Source: Ricinus communis
Taxonomy: Eukaryota > Streptophyta > Magnoliopsida > Malpighiales > Euphorbiaceae
Assembly (NCBI RefSeq): GCF_019578655.1
Contig: NC_063260.1
Location: 9,798,501 to 9,862,500 of the forward strand
Direction of reading: 5' to 3'
Length of the DNA: 64,000 nucleotides
The translations under genes and the position numbers were made by a program. The notes beneath the pieces are model-generated. The model was not told the DNA's origin. It saw nothing but the letters and a program-made list of their open reading frames with translations, and searched no databases. Each line of letters begins with the position of its first letter. The stretch's first letter is position 1. Below, one piece after another: positions 11,500-24,185 of the stretch.

Positions 11500-13420
11500 A
11501 AACGTTAAAAATATCATTTTTATTGTTAAATTTTTTTGTAAAATTGAAAAATTATTTAATAAATATGGTGATATATGTTAAATATATTTTTTTTACAAAA
11601 TAGTATATTGTTGTTGGCAACTTGGTATATATTTTTTATAATTTTTATAATATTTAATTTTTAGTATATGTTTTCATCATTTTTATAACAAAATAGTCCA
11701 TTGGTCATCAGTTAGTAGAAAAATCATCCCAGTAGTGGTCTTCTTGCCTAGCGGAGTCAACCCTTAATGGACAATGATAGGCACCCCTTAAGTATATGTC
11801 TGACATATATTTAATATCCATTCAATAATATTAATTTGATTACAGGTCAAACCATTTGAGAGTCAAATATATACATAACTATTATCTAAAACTATTTCTT
11901 AAGAATATGATTTATTTCATATATAAATCACATTTGTTTAATAAGAATTTAAAAAACATCATAAAAATAACTTCATTTTATAAATGTACAATATATACAT
12001 TAGGTTTATGTTGGATATATATTTAATCAAAAATTCTAATTTATTTAATTTAAATATTTTAATTTTAATTTCTTTTTCAATAGTAATAATATCAGTTTTA
12101 ATTGATTGATTTAGTTAAGATTTATATAATAACTCTTATGATTATTAAATATTAAGACAATAATATTATGATAATTATTTTATTATTCTATATTCCTATA
12201 AAATTATTAAATATTATGTACATTTTGAACATAATATAATAAAAAAGGTAGAAGCAAATGGGATCCATTCGACAAAATACAATATACATTAAATATATAT
12301 TTGATATCTGAAATATTTTAATATATATATATATATATTTATTTATTTTAAATATAAAAAACTAAAAAGATAAACTCTAAAATTGGTATATATTATATTT
12401 ATTTTAGTATATATTGTATATATTTATAGCATATTTTAAATACTTATATCTTATTAAAAAGAGCCAAAAGTAACAACAAATGGTATACGCTCAATAAATA
12501 TGGTATACATTGAATATATATTTAGTATCCACAATTATTTTAATTCATATAGATAGCATATTTATAAAAATAAAAAAGTAAACTCTTAAAAAATACTATA
12601 TATTACACTTATTTTATTATATGTTAGGTATAAAATGTTTATGTTGTATATAAGTATATGTTAGGTAACTTTTAATCAAAATCTCAATTTGTTTAACATG
12701 TTTTTATTCTAAAATTTAATTTTTTTCCAGTCGAAAAGATATAATATCAGTGTTTATTCAAAATAATGGACTACATTCATTTTACTTTAATATATGTTCC
12801 TTATATATAATATACTCATTATGTTTATATTTTTAGAAAAATGCAAAGAAAAGTTACAGTAAATTATATATAATTTACAAATTTTAGTATATATAATAAA
12901 TTTGGTATACATATAGTATATACATACTATCTGAAACTTTTATTTGGTTTTTGCTTGTATCTTTAGTATCTATGCACCTGTAAGCTTGACACTATTAAAT
13001 AGTTTAGCCAATTTCTTGGGACAAGCATACAAACATGGGTAGCACCATTACAAATGGTCATTTCATTGTTTGTCCATACATGGGTAGTATTATTACAAAG
13101 AAAAAAAATCGAATTAAATTGAATAACTAGCCATGAAGTCTTGAACGAATACTCTATGTCATCTCCTTTATTTGCTAATTATATAATCCACTTACTCTTT
13201 TTTTCATCATTCTATAGTTCTGTTTTTCTTCTTATTCTTCATTATATATTTCATGAACATAGAAATGAAAAGGAAACAATAATATTTGTATCACTAAACA
13301 AAAAAGTTTCCAGCATATCAAAATAAAAAAGTTACAAATAAAATTTTAATCTTCTTAAAATAGTATTTATATACATATTTTGGTATATATTTATATATAT
13401 AGTATATATATACTGTCTTG
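11500..13420. repeat. Degenerate array of ~200-bp AT-rich repeats
   Basis: Related segments recur: 12248-12467 and 12468-12650 share ATATACATT(A/G)AATATATATTT, AAGTAAACTCT/AGATAAACTCT and TATATTATATTTATTTTA blocks. Segments at about 11985-12115 and 12640-12755 share a TTAATCAAAA...ATAATATCAG block, and GTATATA phrases return near 12890 and 13370. Copies are diverged and of unequal length. No coding sequence is seen. Confidence 0.55.
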
Positions 13421-13624
13421 AATATAATATGAAACCTATTAGTATCACACCCATTAAAACTATCACCAAAAGCAAAAAAAAAAAAAGTTTATTTAGGAAA
13501 TTCATCAAATACCTTAAATGCATGGTCAAATGTGCACGAGTATGTACCTTAAATTCTGAGGGCTTGGGCTACATAAAGAATTCTAGGACTATGCAAATGC
13601 CACTAGGATACCTTTTGGAGTAAT

Positions 13625-13839
13625 ATGAAGGTATTGGAAGAGAACGATGACATCAAACTCTATGAATGGTTGCTAAACATTCCTCTTTCACAATGGAGTA
13701 AGCATGCTTTTTGGCCTCATGTAAAGAGTGAGCACAACACCAATAACATGACTGAGTCATTTAATGCATGGGTGTTAAAGCTTAGAGAATTGCCTATTAT
13801 ACATATGCTTGATGCTATCCAACATAAATGTATGGTAAG
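13625..13839 (+). pseudogene. Mutator-like (MULE) transposase, upstream fragment
   Basis: The frame encodes a conserved MULE transposase stretch: EWLLNIPLSQWSKHAF, NNMTESFNAWVLKLRELPI and AIQHKCMV. In MULE proteins this precedes the SWIM zinc finger. Coding ends at 13839, where the LTR of an Athila-type element starts. The matching C-terminal piece lies at 23292-23616. The catalytic N-terminal domains are not recognisable upstream. Confidence 0.83.
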
Positions 13840-15179
13840 TGATAGGCTAAATTGTGTTAGCTACAATCTAAGGCAGTGTACCTATCGATGTAGTCTAGCA
13901 CTAATGGCGAGTATCAAGGTCGTATTCCTCGGGAAAGTGAAAGCCCAGAGTTACTCCTTTGTTCTTTGTTATATTAATCTAAAATGAGTGATGAATACTT
14001 TCTAAACTAACTAATAGCTACAATCTAAGTTCTAAGGGAGATGCAGGAGTAATTGATAACTAAAATGACCAAGACAAAAAAGCAAACCCAAAGGGAACCT
14101 AAACTAGTTGGCAATCAAACAAAAGATAAAGGATTGGTGAGTCTAATTATGGTACCCGTGGATGAATTCTTAACTGAATTCGGTTTCTCTCTCAAGATAA
14201 CCGAATTTTTAAATCTAATAACCTAAAGTTGGAATCTCTTCCTAACAATTGATTCTTAAATTAGCATTAAGCTTTAATCCGCCTTTATTAAGCTTCGTTA
14301 ATTCTTAATCCGGCTAGTTAATTATCCTTATCTCTAAGCGATTATTAACCAGTTATTGCTATTCAAAATTCCAATTGCCAAATGGACTTCTCAATCATAC
14401 AAAGCAATCTAAACACACAATTCACAACGTCTCATGAATAATGCATTATCTTATTAATACTGAAAGCAAGAAGAATACAAAACTAATCCAAACAATCCAA
14501 CAATATAATACTAAGCCAACATAGTAAAGAAATATCAATGGATTTAATCAATCTAGCTAATCATGTTCATTATCAAAATACACAAGAATACAATTATAAC
14601 AAAGAATAAAGGTAGAGAAACCCAATTGCACCCTTGGATGAGAGTAAACAGCCCCAATTCCTCTTGCTCGAATTGAATCGATTCTTGTTCCTCTTGCTCG
14701 ATTTGAAAACCAATCAACGAACCTCGCCTAATCTTCAATCCTTAAAGGGAATCCAATTGAAACCTTGATCTAAGTCTCATTTTCCCTTGGTTTCAGCTTA
14801 GAAAACCCTTAGGGAGAGAAAAGTTAGGGTTTGGGACGTTCTCCCCCCGCTCTCCTTTTCTTTCTTTCCTCTCTTCTTTCTTTTAACTAACTCTCCCTGT
14901 CGCTGCTAACACTGCCGTGTTCCTGGCCATGCTGGGAACATGGCCAGTGTTGAAACCAACACGGACATGTTCAGCTTCCTTTTGCTCGTACTTAGCTTGT
15001 TTCGGCAGCTTCGACGTCCAATTATGCTCCAATTCTTCCCTTTATCATCCTTTGATTTCTTTTGGACCTAATGCACACAAACAGACGCATAGGGTGAGTG
15101 TTGGGACCAATTCACATCCAAATGTCCATAAAATCAATCTTAAAAACCCCATTTAGATGTGTGTATTTTACGCACATCA
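13840..15179 (-). repeat. 3' LTR of the left Athila-type element
   Basis: On the minus strand this 1340-bp LTR starts TGATGTGCGT (15179) and ends GCCTATCA (13840). It aligns along its length with 21811-23291 and with the partial LTR 17413-18564, but is more diverged in the U3 part (about 14830-15000). Confidence 0.88.
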
Positions 15180-17412
15180 AATAACTTCACACTTAGCTCA
15201 TTGCTTGTCCTCAAGCAATCAAAAGTAAAATAAGGAAAATAAACCACTAAGGAACAATACTTAAACTGACAGACAAGCTAGAGAGCCCCTGCACATATCC
15301 TTAACAAGCGTAAGTCAAACAAAAAGAAACGAAGCAATCAATTCAAGTATCACAACCAAGATGCCAATAATTCATAAAATACTGTCTCAATAAAATTATT
15401 CAGAACCAACACCTCACCAGATTCACTCTAAGTCACTCAAAGTGTTTAAAGGGTAGTGTTTAATCGCTTAATGCATTAACTACTGCCTTACTTACTATAT
15501 GCTTGCTCTTAAATCCTACTCCTACCACTTATGGAGAGTCAACAACCATGTCAAGAGGTTTTTATAAAGGTTGTAATAGGGATTAGGTAGGGGTAGGTAA
15601 TTTTGGTAAGAGTTGAACCTATGGTGTTTTGCAATGAAATACATGCCCTGCACACAAGCCACAATGATCACAAGGAGTAAACAATGGACAGTAGTCCAAG
15701 GTGGGAAATAGGAATCAAGTCAAAATATTTAGCTCACTTACTTTCTTTCTTTTCATCATCTTTTCCTCTTATTCTTCTTTTTATATATTATTCTTCTTTC
15801 TTTTTTTTCTTTTTTTTTTCTTTTTTTCATAAGGGAAGAATATTCACATAATAGAGTGAATTTCTTTTTGGATTGAAGTAAGCTGCTACAAGATTCCAAA
15901 GCTATTCCCTAGACAAAAATTCCCAATAAAAGCAACTCATGTGCAAAATCATAACCCAAAGTAGAATAAAACTAAGTGGTAATGGAATATGATAAAAAAA
16001 ATGGTGAAAGAATGGGTTATCTACAGAATCAATAAACAAATGAAGGCTATTTGGCTAGAATGAAAAACCTAAGTGCCTCTATCATACCAAAGTGTTAAAC
16101 TCTCCTTGTGGCCCTCATAAGCATTACCGAGCAAGTTCTAAAAGTAAAGACAGTAATTGACACTCTCAACAAGAAATAAATACAAGCATATAAAGTGTAT
16201 GCTTACAATTTAGGCTCAATTTCTCACAAGTGTGCTTTTGAGTAGGTTCCAAACAAAAATCATCAAAACAGAATTAAATAAACCAAAAAAACTTAGTGCA
16301 AAACTCAAACTAATTATCTTACATTCTTCCGCAAGACTCAACACTATCGGTTTTACCCGATCATATGGACATAAACAGGATTTTCAAAAGCAAGTCAACA
16401 GTAAAAACATCGAAATAAAGTGAAAAATTTTCCAAAATCTTACAAAAAATTGCATAAAGAATAAATAAATAACTGAGATGGGATAAATAAAATGCGATAT
16501 ATACACTAGAAAAGGATCTGAATTTCATATATAAAACAATAAAAACACAAAAATAAGTGTATATAAATATCACCACCCCACACTTGAAGGACACACTGTC
16601 CTCAGTGTACAAAATATAAGAAATGAAAAAGGAAAAAGAACTAATACTGCCCTGACTATAGCTCCGGAGTGAAAAGAGGTGCATCATTAGGGATATTAAG
16701 GAGTTGGCTAGTCTGTGGTAGAGGAGTGGCTGCAAATAATAAAATAAGAAATTAAAATCAAAATTGAAACAAAAATTAAATAAAATATGTAAACTAAAAC
16801 TAATAAAATGTTTCAAAATGAAAGGTTAAAATATTAAAGATTAAAGATAAAGTTTGGGGTGCCACCAAAAAGCGCTTCTTTTTTATGTGATGAGTCTTCT
16901 TAGCTGGACTCATGGTGAAAAGCAAACGGTGGGGATTGACGACCATCCATCATTCTTCCAAGCAAATGGCTTCAAGTATCTGCTTAAAGGGATAATCGTC
17001 GACTTCCTCTTCCCGACTGTCAAGCAAGCTGCCAGTATGATGGGCAAAACTTGCTCCTCGTATAATTGAACGTAGTCATGATGCTCTAGGGGCTCTTTCA
17101 ATTTGAAAGCTGGAGTTTCAACAATTGGAAGGATCGATGGTTGGGCAATTTCTTCAGGAGTGTCGATGGTTTTCTTCAGTCCCTGGCTTGGTTCACTTGC
17201 TAGAAGACACTCGAGCTCCTCCAAGACTTCTTCATTAGATAACTCGTGCTCATCTTCCATCATCGAAGGGACTTGTGGAAAATCCACCAAAAATTCCTCT
17301 AACTGCAACTCAACATCATTGCCTCTTCCTTTTCTGGTTCTATCTTCATGTTCAAAGAGTCGTCCTGCACATAAGCATCATCGTCAAACATAATAGATAA
17401 ACCAAAAAAATT
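15180..17412 (-). mobile_element. Internal part of the left Athila-type element, 5'-truncated
   Basis: This segment is the counterpart of 18565-21020 in the right-hand element: CACCCCACACTTGAA and CTGTCCTCAGTGTA phrases, a long pyrimidine tract (15768-15828) and the gag/pol remnant at 16910-17390. Its gag start, primer site and 5' LTR are missing; the sequence jumps at about 17412 into LTR sequence of the next element. Confidence 0.82.
16910..17390 (-). pseudogene. Athila-type gag/pol remnant, left copy
   Basis: An open stretch of 132 codons (17308-16910) contains DEHELSNEEVLEELE and PLEHHDYVQLYEEQVLPII. The second matches the spacer between Gag and Pol in Athila polyproteins (the LKPLPxHLxYxYL...PVII region). 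It aligns with 20831-20478 in the right copy, where one Gln codon of this copy is a stop. Protease, reverse transcriptase and integrase are all absent, so the element is a non-autonomous deletion form. Confidence 0.72.
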
Positions 17413-18564
17413 CTCAAGATAACCGAATTCCTAAACCTAATAACTTAAAGTTGGAATCTTTTCCTAACAATTGATTCTTAAATTAACATTAAGCTTTAAT
17501 CCGCCTCTATTAAGCTTTGTTAATTCTTAATCCGGCTAGTTAATTATCCTTATCTCTAAGTGATTATTAACCAGTTCTTGCTATTCAAAATTCCAATTGC
17601 CAAATGGACTTCTCAATCACACAAAGCAATTTAAACACTACAATTCACAACGTCTCATGAATAATGCTATCTTATTAATACTGAAAGCAAGAATAATATA
17701 AAACCAACTCAAACAATCCAACAATATATAATATTAAGCCAACATAGTAAATAAATTCCAATGGATTTAATCAGTCTAGTTAAACATGTTCATGTTTAAA
17801 ACAATCTAGAAAATCAATTATAATGAAAGAATAATGAAAATAAAACATGTAGACCCTTTTCTCTCGAATTGGATGAACAGCTCCAAATCTGGATCTACAC
17901 TTTGATTAATCTCTCAAATTGCCTCTTGAATTGCTCCACTACTGTTTTGCACTCAGAATCTTGCGATTCTGGGATTCTTCCTCCCTATAACTCTCTCTCG
18001 CACTCAATATTATGTAGAAACCGAACCAACCGCCAAGGCTCTATGTCACTCCTTCCCCCTCTTTTTCTAACCCTAAAAACTTCGTTTTCCTTATATATTT
18101 ATTTCAGCACGGCCGTGGTCAAGGCCGTGCTGGTCAGCACGGCCGGGTCCAGGCTGTGTTGAAACTGTGGATCTCACCAAGTAGGTTTTCACCATGGCCG
18201 TGCCCCCGCCGGTGCTGGCCACCACGGCCCCTGGTGGAGGCCGTGGTGGCCTCAAAAACTGTGCCCAAACCATTATTTTATCGATGGTTGGTCACGGCCA
18301 GAGTCCAAGCCGTGATGGTCAGCACGGCCTTGACTCAGGCCGTGCTCAATGTGTGCAACGTGAGCTCTTGTCCGATCTTGATGAATTCTCATCCATTTCC
18401 ACACGTATTGATCTATAATTGCTTAGACACTGATGACGGTCCTATAAATGCTCCTAAAATGGAAAAGAAGACAAAACATGAGTGATATGGGAATAAAAGC
18501 ACAATAATTCCTAAGAACATACGCAATAATATGCAAGCAAATATGTGTAAAACTATGCACATCA
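17413..18564 (-). repeat. Truncated 3' LTR of the right Athila-type element
   Basis: On the minus strand it starts TGATGTGCATAG at 18564, next to a short polypurine tract. It aligns with the LTR at 21811-23291 but lacks that LTR's last ~355 bp (the part ending GCCTATCA). The break at about 17412 abuts gag sequence of the left element, with TCTCA shared by both sides. Confidence 0.87.
18108..18350. repeat. GC-rich cluster of CACGGCC/GGCCGTG motifs in the LTR U3
   Basis: Within an otherwise AT-rich LTR, about 240 bp carry many copies of CACGGCC and its complement, often as pairs such as CACGGCCGTGG. The position, 215-455 bp from the LTR start on the minus strand, is U3. The same cluster occurs at 22855-23080. 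Confidence 0.75.
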
Positions 18565-18582
18565 AATTACCCCACACTTAAG
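18565..18582 (-). other. Polypurine tract of the right Athila-type element
   Basis: On the minus strand AAGTGTGGGGTAATT lies directly before TGATGTGCATAG, the LTR start. This is the usual short tract of Athila elements. The left copy has a decayed form beside 15180. Confidence 0.65.
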
Positions 18583-20477
18583 CTATTGCTTGTCCTCAAG
18601 CAATTAACAACTCACCTCATAAAACTGCAGTTAGCAATTCCTTACAGTTTATGCCCCTAGTCCACAACAGATAGTATCCGACACATCTCAAAGTATACTC
18701 AATCATAAATCAAATTGCAAATCATTAATAGAGAATGGAAATAATATTAATGCATGAATAACTTAAATAACAACTCAATACAAACATCACGAACCAGTGC
18801 CTCACTGGGATCACTTAAGTCGCTCAAAGTTATATTAGGTGAATAACAAATCCCTCAAGACAAATGCACAAGACCCGCTCATCATAAGCTTGCTCATAAA
18901 TCATATCTTCGCTATTGTGAACAAGTAAATACCAAAATCAAAGGGTCTTTACCAAGGTTATAATGGGGCTAAGGTAAAGGTACGGAGATTTGGACAGAAG
19001 TGTGAAAATGCTGGAATTCGTGCGATAAACAATAGTATATGCTCAAAGGGTTAAATGCCTAAGATCACAAAAAGAATCATTCACTAAAAACCCTACTTCA
19101 TAGAATAATGCTTGCAAATGCTCTAAATCCAATAAAGAGATAAATAATTAAAGAATTTTATTTATTATATATTTTTTTTCTTCTTCTTCTTTTTTTTTCT
19201 TTTTCCTTTTTTTTTTCTTTTTTTAATAATGAACTAGCGACTTATTAGCGTATCGCATACAACTCGAATAAACATAAAGAATAACAAATACAAATTGGAT
19301 CAAAGGGAGCATTTAAAATATCAAAAAGATTTAGTGAATTTACCAACATAGCAACTGGCATTTTAATCCCACATAAAGTTGAACAAATCACAGAAAGAAA
19401 TTCCAGAATAAGGGTAAAGGAAAGATAAATGCAAAGAATGGTATAATTAAAGTGTATAGGTATAGATTATGAAGAAAAGGTTAAGGCTCAAAACTGGCTA
19501 ACTAATGGAAACATAAGGTGATAGGCTTTTGGTCAAATGTGGTGAATCCTAAATCGCCCAAATCATCTCATGGTATTCACAATATTCATGTAACTTCAAC
19601 ACGCATTACAAAGCAAGTTCTAGAAGCAAAGTCAAGTACAATGTATACTCAAACAAGAAATATAAAGAGCATAAGTATAATAAATGCTCAACAGGCTCAA
19701 AATCTCACTTTGAGGTGTGGTATTAGGTGCAGTTGGTTCACAACATCATTAATTGAATCATTACTTAAGAAACACATGCATATGACATTATCAATGTTCT
19801 AAGTTAAATTCGACAATTCAAAAAACAATTAAATAACACTAGTTTAACCCGGCAGGGTTGATGTGTAAAACACCATCAATTGTTTTCCAAGGACAATGAA
19901 TAACAAAGAAAAGTAACTACAATTCTATAAATCAAGTCATCAATCAGCTCAAAAATAGCATACTCAAGTGCATAAAAACACAGTGTTCTAACATCCTAAC
20001 AATACACAACACCTAGTGATAGCAATTTCAGATATATCTAAGAATCATATGAGAGAGTAGGATTATAAGGTTTACCCACAACCACCCCACACTTGAAAAC
20101 ACACTGTCCTCAGTGTAAAATGTTATGGATACCCCGCATGGGATGCTCAACTAAGAGAACAAAGGTAATACAGTCCAAGTGCATGACATGTATGAAAAAT
20201 AAAGTAAATAAATGAAGAAAAATAAAAAGATCTAAGGGACTACCCTAATCATCCATCGAGGTTGATGTTGTGGAAATTCAGTGCCTCCTCGGTAGAATCT
20301 AAAAATAATAAAATAAAGAAATAAAATCGAAACTGAAACGAAAATTAAATAAAATATGAAAACTAAAACTAATAAAATGTTTTAAAACAAAAGGTTAAAA
20401 TATTAGAAATTAAAGATAAAAATTGGGGTGCCTCCCAAAAGCGCTTCTTTTTATGTGATGAGTCTTCTTAGCTGGAC

Positions 20478-21653
20478 TCATGGTGAAAGGCAAATGGGCG
20501 TGATCGACGACCATCCATCCTTCTTCCAAGCAAATGTCTTCAAGTATCCGCTTAGAGGGATAATCGTCAATTTCCTCTTCCCGACTGTCAAACAAGCTGC
20601 CAATATGATGGCCAAAGCTCGCTCCTCATATAATTGGACGTAGTCATGATGCTCTAAGGGCTCTTGCAATTTGAAAGCTGAAGTTTCACCAATTGAAAGG
20701 ATTGACGATTGGGTAATTTCTTCAGGAACATCAATGGTTTTCTCTAGTCCTTGTCTTGGTTCACTCGCTAGAAGAAACTCGAGCTCCTCTAAGACTTCCT
20801 CATTGGATAACTCGTGCTCATCTTCCATCATCGAAGGGACTTATGGAAAATCCACCAATAATTCCTCTAATTGCAACTTAGCATCATCGACTGTACGTTC
20901 TTGTTGATAGTCTTTCAAAGGAATCATGTTCACCTCTTCCTTTTCTGGTTCCATCTCCATGTTCAAGAAATCGTCGTGCACAGAAGCATCATCGTCAAAC
21001 ATAGTAGATAAACCAGAAAAATTCTCACCTGAACGCAAAGTGACGGCACTCAAGTGTTCCTCGGATTCAGTAGTGTTTGATGGAGTTCCCAATTGCTCTT
21101 CAGCTAGTAACTCGAAGATCAAGTCTACTTGATGCTCTATGTTCTTAATGGAGACTTGTTGACTTTCAAGTACCCTCTCTGTTTGTTGGAATCTATCATT
21201 AAGACTTGTAATGAACCTCATCATCAGCTCCTCTGACACTAACTCTTCATCTTGAGTTGAAGGTGCAAGATTAGGCTGCTGATGTGGTTGCTGAGATTCT
21301 GGTGGTTTTGGGCCATCTAAGCTCCATCCAAAGGGTGAATGAGTGCTCCACTCTTGATTGTAGGTGCTTCCATATGAGTCATTTGGCCAACTTTCTGTAT
21401 AATTCACCTGTTCATAGTTATAAGAACAATGAGCAACATCACTATACAATGGACAATCATTACTTAAATGTAAACCACAACAAAATTCATAAAAAACTTG
21501 AGATGAAAGGATAGGAGTGGAGAGTTGATCGGTAGCCCTGCAAAACGATTCCACTCGAGCTTCTAAAGAAGCATGGGTATCCTAATTTTTAGCACTCTCT
21601 TGGTTCCTAATCCCATTTTCCAACGCATCATACAAAGAGTTTGAATTTAACAT
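20478..21653 (-). pseudogene. Athila-type gag remnant, right copy
   Basis: From the ATG at 21653 the frame runs with one stop near 21583 and another at 20838-20840. It contains an incomplete CCHC-like knuckle (FCCGLHLSNDC), an Athila-type stretch QVNYTES...YNQEWSTHSPFGWS, a coiled segment with LESQQVSIKNIEHQVDLIFE, then SAVTLRSG and the Gag-Pol spacer EPLEHHDYVQLYEE. The large N-terminal Gag domain and all Pol domains are absent. Only the knuckle-to-spacer part was kept, in both copies. Confidence 0.8.
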
Positions 21654-21786
21654 TGAATCTCCTTATCATTCACTACCTGAATCATAAACTTAACTAAATA
21701 AATATATACAAAAAAAAAATAGAAATAAAATAAAATAAAAATGGCTAAATTAACAAATAGCAAATTTCACTCTAGTTTTCAAACAT

Positions 21787-21804
21787 TCCCCGGCAACGGC
21801 GCCA
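21787..21804 (-). other. Primer-binding site complementary to tRNA-Asp
   Basis: The minus strand reads TGGCGCCGTTGCCGGGGA, complementary to the 3' end of plant tRNA-Asp including CCA, six bases from the LTR end. This is the usual primer of Athila/Tat Gypsy elements. Confidence 0.92.
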
Positions 21805-21810
21805 AAAACT

Positions 21811-23291
21811 TGATAGGCTAAATTGTGTTAGCTACAATCTAAGGCAGTGTACCTATCGATGCAGTCTAGCACTAATGGCGAGTATCAAGGTCGTATTCCT
21901 CGGGAAAGTGAAGGCCCAGAGTTACTTCTTTGTTCTTTGTTATATTAACCTAAGATGAATGATGAATAATTTCTAAACTAACTAATAGCTACAAGCTAAG
22001 TTCTAAGGGAGATGCAGGAATGAATGGATAAATGAAATAACCAAGACAAGAAAGCAAACCCAAAGGGAACCTAAACTAGTTGGTGATCAAACAAAAGATA
22101 AAGGATTGATGAATCCAATTATGCTACCCGTGGACGAATTCTTAACTGAATTCAATTTCTCTCTTGAGATAACCGAATTCCTAAACCTAATAACCTAAAG
22201 TTGGAATCTCTTCCTAATGATTGATTCTTAAATTAGCATTAAGCTTTAATCCGCCTCTATTAAGCTTTGTTAATTCTTAATCCGGCTAGTTAATTATCTT
22301 TATCTCTAAGTGATTATTAACCAGTTCTTGCTATTCAAAATTCCAATTGCCAAATGGACTTCTCAATCACACAAAGCAATCTAAACACCACAATTCACAA
22401 CGTCTCATGAATAATGCTATCTTATTAATACTAAAAGCAAGAAGAATACAAAACCAACTCAAACAATCCAACAATATAATATTAAGCCAACACAATAAAT
22501 AAATCCCAATGGATTTAATCAGTCTAGCTAAACATGTTCATGTTTAAAACAATCTAGGAAATCAATTACAATGAAAGAATAATGAAAATAAAACATGTAC
22601 ACCCTTTTCTCTCGAATTGGATGAACAACTCCAAATCTGGATCTACACTTTGATTAATCTCCCAAATTGCCTCTTGAATGCTCCACTACTGTTTTGCACT
22701 CGGAACCTTGTGATTCTGGGATTCTTCCTCCCTGCAACTCTCTATCGCACTCAATCGCGTAAACCGAACTACCGCCAGGCTCTATGTCACTCCTTCCCCT
22801 CTTTTCTAACCCTAAAAATTTGTTTTCCTTATATATTTGTTTCAGTAGGTCGTGGTCAAGGTCAGCATGACGGCCGAGTCCAGCCGGCCGAACCGTGGAT
22901 CTCACCAAGTAGGTTTTCACCATGGCCGTGCCCCCGCCGGTGCTGGCCACCACGGCCCCTGGTGGAGGTCGTGGTGGCCTCAAAAACCATGCCCAAACCA
23001 TTATTCTATCGATGGTTGGTCACGGCCAGAGTCCAGGCCGTGATGGTCAGCACGGCCTTGACTCAGGTCGTGCTCGATGTGTGCAACCCGAGCTCTTGTT
23101 CGATCTTGATGAATTCTCGTCCATTTTCACACATATGATCTATAATTGCTTAAACACCGATGACGGTCCTATAAATGCTCCTGAAATGCAAAAGAAGACA
23201 AAACACGGCTGATCCGGGAATAAAAACACAATAATTACTAAGAACATATACAATAATATGCAAGCAAATATGTGTAAAACTATGCACATCA
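21811..23291 (-). repeat. 5' LTR of the right Athila-type element
   Basis: On the minus strand a 1481-bp LTR from TGATGTGCATAG (23291) to GCCTATCA (21811), followed by the tRNA-Asp primer site. The bases beyond 23291 (CAGGC) do not match those before 13840 (GTAAG), so no target duplication spans the whole block. The GC-rich CACGGCC cluster lies at 22855-23080. Confidence 0.91.
22855..23080. repeat. GC-rich CACGGCC/GGCCGTG cluster, second copy
   Basis: Same motif cluster as at 18108-18350, in the U3 of the right LTR, with several point changes and losses at its left edge (for example near 22850-22890). Confidence 0.75.
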
Positions 23292-23616
23292 CAGGCCAAG
23301 GAAAAATAAGAGAAGGGAAGATGGAGAAGCAATAGCTATGGGCAAAATTAAGAGGTCCTTCACTGTCACATGTTCAATTCACAGACAACTAGGCCATAAC
23401 AAAAATGGTTGTCAAAGGGCATCATCAGACCCAAGGGTATTGATATTTATTATTATTTTAGATTACAAATGTTAATCAATAATCTAATTATGTCTTACTT
23501 TTTCATTATAGGCGCCAACTCAGACTAGTTTGCAGAGGAAAAGTAACAAAAGTAGGAGACCTAAAAGAAATGCTAGCCAACTAAGTCAAAGTTTAAGGAA
23601 TATTGGACGATATTAA
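23292..23616 (+). pseudogene. MULE transposase, C-terminal fragment with zinc knuckle
   Basis: The frame reads GRPRKNKRRED, a basic linker typical of MULE C-termini, then a CCHC-like knuckle (CSIHRQLGHNKNGC; Ile-His replaces the usual second Cys position). A 75-base GT-AG intron (23437-23511) precedes a final exon APTQTSLQRKSNKSRRPKRN ending at TAA 23616. With 13625-13839 it forms the two ends of one transposase gene; the SWIM finger (about 130 residues) normally between them is missing. Confidence 0.78.
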
Positions 23617-23989
23617 TTAGAAGGATAGTTGTCTTTTGGTTAGGCAGATGCCGCAATGAATATTTTTTGGTATATTATGGTTGCCATTTCTTTTTGTTTA
23701 GGGTTGTACATGTGCTTTTTGGTTATACACCAACTGATATACAATTCACTACAGGGCACTTACTGATTTTTTGTGAGCACTTGTAAAGTGCAGCAACTCA
23801 AACAATTGTAAAAGGCACTATCACATTCTTTGTGTACTTAGCCATTGTATTTTGGCTTATAAGATCATTTGTAATGTCTATGTACATTTTTATTTTATTT
23901 TATGCAACTGCAGCTATTAAATCAATTTAATTATAATTTCAATTCTTTTTTTGTACTAATTATTCTATTATAAAATATACTCTGGAAGC

Positions 23990-24185
23990 TAAAGTTCATT
24001 GCAACAACAGGTTCATTAAATATGCCATAAAGTCTTATATTTGGAACATCATGTCCAAATGTAACACCAGGTTCATTAAATAAGTCAAATTCACTGCAAC
24101 AACAGGTTCCAAATGCACTTCTTACATTAAATAAGCCAAAGTTCATTGCAACAACAGGTTCATTAAATAAGCCAAATTCACTCCT
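23990..24185. repeat. Short tandem repeat with AACAACAGGTTCATTAAAT units
   Basis: Four to five imperfect copies of a unit with TTCATTGCAACAACAGGTTC and ATTAAATAAGCCAAA, each about 35-65 bp, just past the end of the GRF pseudogene. Confidence 0.75.

Larger units (their letters stand above)
18565..21810 (-). mobile_element. Internal region of the right Athila-type element
   Basis: On the minus strand it starts with a primer site complementary to tRNA-Asp (21787-21804), has a gag-like frame (21653-20478), then non-coding sequence with a long purine/pyrimidine tract (19168-19228), and ends at GTGGGGTAATT against the LTR start. There is no reverse transcriptase, integrase or RNase H, so movement would need a helper. 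It is about 3.2 kb, against roughly 7-10 kb for autonomous Athila interiors. Confidence 0.87.

Noticed and set aside
16361..16816. A 151-codon hydrophobic minus-strand frame
   Set aside because: It is low-complexity Phe/Ser/Leu sequence in the non-coding part of the left Athila-type element, not conserved as a frame in the right copy.
18091..18485. Several Pro/Arg-rich frames on both strands
   Set aside because: They are by-products of the CACGGCC cluster in the LTR; no recognised domain, and the same artefact appears at 22654-23212.
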